This document shows positions 24,493 to 28,526 of a stretch of DNA of 28,526 nt, piece by piece. Position 1 is the stretch's first letter, and every line of letters begins with the position of its first letter. The notes beneath the pieces were generated by a model that saw only the letters and a program-made list of their open reading frames with translations, did not search any database and was not told where the DNA came from. Source of the stretch: Thermoplasmatota archaeon (lineage in GTDB: Archaea; Thermoplasmatota; Thermoplasmata; Thermoplasmatales; Thermoplasmataceae); the NCBI GenBank assembly GCA_023489425.1, contig JAMDCG010000052.1, positions 1 through 28,526 on the forward strand, in the 5' to 3' direction. The translations under genes and the position numbers were made by a program.

Positions 24493-25122
24493 TTAGTCAA
24501 GTACTATTTCTCCCTGCATCCAACCGGGGGTCTCCATTGCTCCTCCCCAGCCGCTTGCTCCTGTACCACAGCCAACTTCACACTGCCAGTTGTATACACC
24601 AGATGCCGGTGTGTGGAAGTAGGCAACCACAATGGATTCAGATGGAACCATTATGTTCAGGTTCATGTTTGGTACTGTGAATGTATGTGCAAGATCAGAG
24701 AAGGGAACTGAGCTAACCCAGTGACCTGTCTGAGCTGTTGTGTTAACGCTTGTATCATTGAACACATATTCAGTGTTGTTTAATGTTCCAGTAACCTTAC
24801 TGTATGTTGAGGATGTAGTTCCAGGTCCAGTGTCGTAGTTAATTATGGTCATTCTTATGAGTGAATCACCAGGCAGATATATCTGGGCAGATGACATTAA
24901 TTTTCCATTCTCAAGTACATAATAGGCGGGCTGGTTCTGTCCTGCACTTGCAAGATAATTCTGGTTTGTAATAACTAAGGTAATATTATACTCATTAGTT
25001 GAACTCTGGGTTGAAGTTGAAGGTGAAGCGTGGCTTATTGCGCCCTCGTAATACATCCCAACACCAAATATCAGGATAACAGCCAACAGTCCTACATAGA
25101 ACCATGTTTCAATCGTTTTCAT
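24493..25122 (-). CDS. Membrane-anchored cupredoxin resembling cytochrome oxidase subunit II
   Basis: A 209-residue protein with one N-terminal transmembrane helix (about 7-25), a Ser/Thr-rich linker and an external cupredoxin domain. The domain follows the Cu-A pattern of oxidase subunit II: His146 in DLAHTFTVPNMNLNI, then SGVYNWQCEVGCGTG with Cys181 and Cys185, and a typical final strand GWMQGEIVLD. The ligand histidine expected four residues after the second cysteine is Ala189, and the next methionine comes late (Met196). A normal binuclear Cu-A site is therefore doubtful. No oxidase subunit I gene is in the window. GTGAG before the ATG is a possible ribosome binding site. It may be a subunit II variant or a separate electron-transfer cupredoxin. 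Confidence 0.85.
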   Translation of the reverse strand: MKTIETWFYVGLLAVILIFGVGMYYEGAISHASPSTSTQSSTNEYNITLVITNQNYLASAGQNQPAYYVLENGKLMSSAQIYLPGDSLIRMTIINYDTGPGTTSSTYSKVTGTLNNTEYVFNDTSVNTTAQTGHWVSSVPFSDLAHTFTVPNMNLNIMVPSESIVVAYFHTPASGVYNWQCEVGCGTGASGWGGAMETPGWMQGEIVLD

Positions 25123-25230
25123 TTTTTCTCACTAAGTAAACAATGCATAATTTCTATTTGAGAAGTGACCCTTACATATGAGGTAACTTTGATTTTATGT
25201 GTTAAAAACCAGCAAAACACGGGATTACTG

Positions 25231-25282
25231 AAAAAAATTAATTAAAACAGGTAATTAATCTGTACAATTTAGTCAAAAAGTG
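25231..25282 (-). terminator. U-tract terminator region after the epimerase gene
   Basis: On the minus strand the A runs at about 25276-25280 and 25231-25237 become U runs just past the epimerase stop at 25287, fitting archaeal termination. The region up to the cupredoxin promoter holds no gene. Confidence 0.4.
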
Positions 25283-25286
25283 AAAA

Positions 25287-26240
25287 TTAGGACATCTGGG
25301 AATATATTTCTTTCACTGCCAGTGCAACAGATTCATCACTGTTCAGTCTGTTCACATATCCATATTTTCTGATCTTGTCGGTTGAAAGCTGTGCTATTTT
25401 CACATCACCCTTCCATCCCCTTCCCTCTGATCCACCTGTAAAATTAAATTTCACATCCCTTAAACCCATTTCACTGCACACTGCATTTGCAATGGTCTTT
25501 ACACTGGTTCGCTGGTCATTTCCCAGATTTACAACATCTCCTTCAGTTGAATTCTCATATACATGCAGCATTGCGTTTATGCAGTCATCAACATGTATGT
25601 ACGACTTCTCCTGTGTACCATCACCAAGTATCTCAAGTTCTGAGGGATTCTTTTGAAGCTTTATGACGAAATCATGTATCACACCATGGGTTGAATTTCT
25701 TCCCACAACATTTGCAAACCTGAAGATCAATGGTCTTATGCCGTAATAATGGTAATATGACCATATGTATCCCTCATTGGCAAGTTTGGATGCACCATAC
25801 AGTGATATTGGCAGTTCGGGACCATAGCTTTCTGGTGTTGGTATGGTATTCGCTTCACCGTATACTGTGGATGTGGAAGAGAAAAGTAGCTGCTTTATGT
25901 CTGATCTCCTTATAAATTCAAGAACATTGTGCGTTCCTATAACGTTTGTCTGCATGTCTATTTCAGGATCATCGCTGCCAGATCTTACATCTGAATTTGC
26001 TGCCAGGTGCACAACAAGGTCAAAATCCTTCTCAAGCTTGAAGAAGAAATCCCTCTTTGTTATATCACCCCTTATGACCTTTATACTTTTCCCAACCTTA
26101 GATTCGTCAAGGTTCTTTAAGGTACCACCACTGAAATCATCAAGCACTGTAATCTCATTGTTTTCCGATAATAAATTAGCCATGTTGGATCCGATGAATC
26201 CCGCTCCTCCCGTTATGAGGATCTTCTTTGAACTGATCAT
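25287..26240 (-). CDS. NAD-dependent nucleotide-sugar epimerase (UDP-glucose 4-epimerase type)
   Basis: A 317-residue extended short-chain dehydrogenase. It has the NAD-binding ITGGAGFIGSNMANLL at the N terminus, VVHLAANSDVR, the SSTSTVYGEA strand with its catalytic Ser/Thr, and the catalytic pair Tyr148 and Lys152 in LYGASKLANE. Substrate-domain segments RFANVVGRNSTHGVIHDFV and SYIHVDDCINAML follow. The family interconverts UDP-glucose and UDP-galactose or related sugars, feeding lipid and surface glycans. Exact sugar specificity is not readable. It has its own TATA box and appears to be transcribed alone. The GTG/TTG alternatives are not needed, as the ATG at 26240 fits the promoter. Confidence 0.93.
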   Translation of the reverse strand: MISSKKILITGGAGFIGSNMANLLSENNEITVLDDFSGGTLKNLDESKVGKSIKVIRGDITKRDFFFKLEKDFDLVVHLAANSDVRSGSDDPEIDMQTNVIGTHNVLEFIRRSDIKQLLFSSTSTVYGEANTIPTPESYGPELPISLYGASKLANEGYIWSYYHYYGIRPLIFRFANVVGRNSTHGVIHDFVIKLQKNPSELEILGDGTQEKSYIHVDDCINAMLHVYENSTEGDVVNLGNDQRTSVKTIANAVCSEMGLRDVKFNFTGGSEGRGWKGDVKIAQLSTDKIRKYGYVNRLNSDESVALAVKEIYSQMS

Positions 26241-26260
26241 TGATGTGAATTAAGCACCCG

Positions 26261-26268
26261 TTATTAAA
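26261..26268 (-). promoter_or_regulatory. TATA box of the epimerase gene
   Basis: TTTAATAA on the minus strand is centred about 25 nt before the ATG at 26240, indicating a leaderless transcript. Confidence 0.5.
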
Positions 26269-26299
26269 TCATGGTTGTTAAGAAATGAAAAAATTGCTT

Positions 26300-26848
26300 C
26301 TATACTGAACCAACATCTATCTTTTCAATGGTTGCCCTGCTGCTCTGTATCCTGCTCATGCCGCTTTCATCCTCCATAACAAGGGTGAATGGAAATATCT
26401 GCCATTTTTCTATCATATCCATCTTTTTTCTGGCGGCTTTCTCCTCATTCTCCGTACCCTCAAAATCAAGGAGTGCCGAATACATTCTTTCCCACATCCT
26501 TGTGACAACACCCTCAACAGTTGTAACCTCACCATCAGATATCTCTCCAGGATCAATCTCTGCCCCTATTTCCGGGATAACGACCCTTGCCTGAGGTGAT
26601 CTGTAGACAACAACCCTGAGATCATCCATGTTTCTGATTAAAAGGCTTTCTCTCACAGGCTCACCTGATTCTATCTGTGTGACCTCATTCTTTTTGAAAA
26701 GGCATTTCTTGCAGAAATATGTCTGTATAAGTATCTGCTTTTCATAGGCAATGCTTGTCATCATCTGTATAAAGTACAATCTTTCTCCGCATACAGGGCA
26801 CTTAACCTCTGTTAGCTCTTCCTTCGGTGGATCAAAATCTTCTGTCAT
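26300..26848 (-). CDS. ZPR1-type zinc finger protein
   Basis: A 182-residue cytoplasmic protein. The zinc finger is Cys-Pro-Val-Cys (residues 17-20) paired with YFCKKCLFKKNEV some 30 residues on, followed by the ZPR1 beta-barrel domain (VVYRSPQARVVIPEIGAEID; TTVEGVVTRMWERM). Archaeal proteins carry one such unit; eukaryotic ZPR1 has two and acts as a chaperone for translation factor eEF1A, so a related role is possible here. The start is the ATG at 26848 with GGAGTG upstream; a GTG at 26857 is the alternative. It overlaps the end of the isomerase gene by 17 nt and is last in a three-gene operon. Confidence 0.9.
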   Translation of the reverse strand: MTEDFDPPKEELTEVKCPVCGERLYFIQMMTSIAYEKQILIQTYFCKKCLFKKNEVTQIESGEPVRESLLIRNMDDLRVVVYRSPQARVVIPEIGAEIDPGEISDGEVTTVEGVVTRMWERMYSALLDFEGTENEEKAARKKMDMIEKWQIFPFTLVMEDESGMSRIQSSRATIEKIDVGSV

Positions 26849-27890
26849 AGTAATCACTCCACTCCTTCAATTCACCATGGATAAATTTATCCGCCCTCTT
26901 CAGGTCTTCAACATTTCCAGAACCTGTAAGGAACATGGCAATCTTCAGTTCCCTTATGATTGCGTTTATGTTTTTCTCAATACTCTCTCTGGATTCATCA
27001 GCTCCCTTCAGAAGTGTTCTGGCAAAGCCGCCCATGGATGCTCCCATGGATATGGCCCTTGCAAGATCCAGGCCATTTCTTAAACCACCACTTCCAATTG
27101 CTGGTATCCTTCCATTGATGATCTTCAAACTTATGGGAGATGGCACACCCCAGTTCCAGAACGTCTTTCCTGCTATGGCCTTCTCACCCTCACCCTGCCT
27201 CTCTGCCCTGTAATATTCAATGGCTGCGAATGTTGTGCCTCCGAGACCACCAACATCGATGGCCTTAACATTGGCATCTATAAGCATGTCAATATCCCTT
27301 TGTGAAAAACCTGCACCAGTTTCCTTGGCTATTACAGGGTAACTGGCTGCGAGCTCCTTCACCTTTTCCATAACGCCCTTTGCATTTCTGTCCCCTTCGG
27401 GCTGTATCATCTCCTGAAGAAAATTGAAGTGAATTATGAGGAACTTTGCATGTATGAGTTCCATGAGATAATCTATCTTCTCCCTGCTCATTGCATCCTT
27501 ATCCTGCCTGATAAGCTGTGGTGCTCCAATGTTGGCCAGTTTGAATGGTATTTTGTAATTATTTATAACTGAATATGTACCTGCCAGCTCCTTCTTTTCA
27601 GCCGCAGCTCTCATACTACCCAAGCCCATGGGAATTTTGAATTTTTCCGCAGCCCATGCGAGATTTTCATTGATCTTCTTTGCAAGATCTGTACCACCTG
27701 TCATTGACGATATCAGGATAGGATAGTCTATCCTGTTGCCATGGAAATTTACCCGTGTGTCAATGCTGTCATAATCCACCTCAGGGATAGATCTGTGAAT
27801 TAGAGTAATGTCATCCCAGTAATTGTGTGATGCATTGACCTCCTTTCCCTCTGCTATCCTTATATGATCCTCCTTTCTGTTTTCTATCAT
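26832..27890 (-). CDS. fni: Type 2 isopentenyl-diphosphate delta-isomerase
   Basis: A 352-residue FMN- and NADPH-dependent isomerase that interconverts IPP and DMAPP in the cytoplasm. Family features: HNYWDDITLIHRSIPEVDYD near the N terminus, ILISSMTGG, MGLGSMRAAAE, the flavin/substrate barrel segments KETGAGFSQRDIDML and VGGLGGTTFAAIEYYR, and the phosphate-binding IGSGGLRNGLDLARAISMGA. The length fits. It follows isopentenyl phosphate kinase with a 1-nt overlap (TAATG), so the two steps that yield IPP and then DMAPP are made together. Confidence 0.96.
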   Translation of the reverse strand: MIENRKEDHIRIAEGKEVNASHNYWDDITLIHRSIPEVDYDSIDTRVNFHGNRIDYPILISSMTGGTDLAKKINENLAWAAEKFKIPMGLGSMRAAAEKKELAGTYSVINNYKIPFKLANIGAPQLIRQDKDAMSREKIDYLMELIHAKFLIIHFNFLQEMIQPEGDRNAKGVMEKVKELAASYPVIAKETGAGFSQRDIDMLIDANVKAIDVGGLGGTTFAAIEYYRAERQGEGEKAIAGKTFWNWGVPSPISLKIINGRIPAIGSGGLRNGLDLARAISMGASMGGFARTLLKGADESRESIEKNINAIIRELKIAMFLTGSGNVEDLKRADKFIHGELKEWSDYYDRRF

Positions 27891-28526
27891 TAAAATTCAG
27901 TCCCCACAAAATCTTCTTTATCTATATTTTCAATTCTTTCTGGAAAATTCCCGTTGAGTAAATATGTTTTAACACCTGCTTTTCTGCAGTTTATCATTGA
28001 TCTGAACTTGAGCTCCATGCCACCAGTAACATCATTGGATATGGAACCGAAATTCACTATCTCCTTTGAATACTTCCTGATCATTGCTGCATTTCTGTAT
28101 TTCTTTGGATCCATGTCAAAAACACCATCAACATCACTGAGGAAGATTGCCCTCTCAGGTTTGAACATTTCAGCTAGTGAAACCATAATATGATCTCCTG
28201 ACAGGATTCCAATTTCATGATTCCTTAAATACACATCCCCGTAAAGCACAGGAATGAAATTCATTTCCAGTACCTTCTTCACCAGATCGTAATTGAACGA
28301 ATCATTTCTATTAAGGAAAAATGGTGAGATGCCTATTGCAGGTCTTCCCATGCTGTTTAGCATTTTCACTACCCTCTGGTTCAGATCAGCCATATCATAT
28401 TTCACTATGGCTCCAGCCTTTATTCTCTCCTCTGATACCTCCCCTGGCAAACCATATTTTTCACTGATGTAATGACCGAAGGAACCTCCCCCATGAACAA
28501 GTATGAAACTTTCCAATCTTGACACC
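27890..28526 (-). CDS. Isopentenyl phosphate kinase, N terminus cut by the window edge
   Basis: An amino-acid-kinase-fold protein; 212 codons are inside the window and the frame is open at the right edge. The archaeal IPK signature VHGGGSFGH is seen close to the edge, with the catalytic His in GSFGH. It is followed by GISPFFLNRND, PVLYGDVYL, GILSGDHIMVSLAEM, AIFLSDVDGVFDMDP and NDVTGGMELKFRSM, which bind nucleotide and phosphates. It phosphorylates isopentenyl phosphate to IPP in the archaeal variant mevalonate pathway. About 35-45 N-terminal residues with the glycine-rich start are missing. The GTG at 28525 is an in-frame codon, not the start. Confidence 0.94.
   Translation of the reverse strand, partial: VSRLESFILVHGGGSFGHYISEKYGLPGEVSEERIKAGAIVKYDMADLNQRVVKMLNSMGRPAIGISPFFLNRNDSFNYDLVKKVLEMNFIPVLYGDVYLRNHEIGILSGDHIMVSLAEMFKPERAIFLSDVDGVFDMDPKKYRNAAMIRKYSKEIVNFGSISNDVTGGMELKFRSMINCRKAGVKTYLLNGNFPERIENIDKEDFVGTEF

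Noticed and set aside
1..28526. Signs of a mobile element, prophage or defence island
   Set aside because: No transposase, integrase, toxin-antitoxin pair, restriction gene or terminal repeats were seen; the genes are core functions and composition looks even, apart from the Gly-rich surface gene.

Overview
The window looks like chromosome from an acidophilic, wall-less archaeon of the order Thermoplasmatales (Cuniculiplasma/Ferroplasma/Thermoplasma type). The reasons are: an archaeal-type A1Ao ATP synthase operon, the large subunit of the euryarchaeal DNA polymerase D, isopentenyl phosphate kinase plus type 2 IPP isomerase, an archaeal ZPR1 protein, an Ogg2-type 8-oxoguanine glycosylase, and many genes with a TATA box about 26 nt before the start codon (leaderless transcripts). 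The order-level call is inference. No rRNA, tRNA, insertion sequence, CRISPR array or integrase was seen, and the window reads as core chromosome with a few lineage-specific genes.

Layout. 1-1.5 kb: the 3' end of an acyl/acetyl-CoA synthetase gene, convergent with a glycine-rich secreted surface protein. 1.9-2.75 kb: a small soluble protein and a convergent tail-anchored protein, both unrecognised or only weakly recognised. 2.9-8.6 kb: a tight pyrG - polC (DP2) - GPN-GTPase operon joining CTP synthesis, the replicative polymerase and an assembly-type GTPase. 8.7-11 kb: a PadR-type regulator with inverted repeats around its TATA box, then a solute-binding-protein-like gene that overlaps an MFS transporter gene. 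11.1-13.96 kb: superoxide dismutase, a PLD-like protein divergent from the Ogg2 glycosylase, and a small membrane protein. 14.1-22.6 kb: the complete ATP synthase operon in the order K-E-C-F-A-B-D-(33-aa mini-ORF)-H-I. 22.6-24.2 kb (minus strand): an aminotransferase overlapping a protein of unknown function. 24.5-25.1 kb: a membrane-anchored cytochrome-oxidase-subunit-II-like cupredoxin. 25.3-26.2 kb: a UDP-sugar epimerase. 26.3-28.5 kb (minus strand): an operon of isopentenyl phosphate kinase (cut by the window edge), type 2 IPP isomerase and ZPR1.

How the parts fit. The ATP synthase and the oxidase-like cupredoxin belong to membrane bioenergetics. SOD and Ogg2 handle reactive oxygen and its DNA damage. 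The IPK/Idi2 pair feeds archaeal isoprenoid lipids. The epimerase probably supplies sugars for surface glycans.

The least explained and most interesting items are: the 33-residue membrane mini-protein inside the ATP synthase operon; the solute-binding-like protein without a signal peptide that is translationally overlapped with an MFS permease; the Cu-A-like domain that lacks a ligand histidine; and the unknown protein coupled to an aminotransferase.
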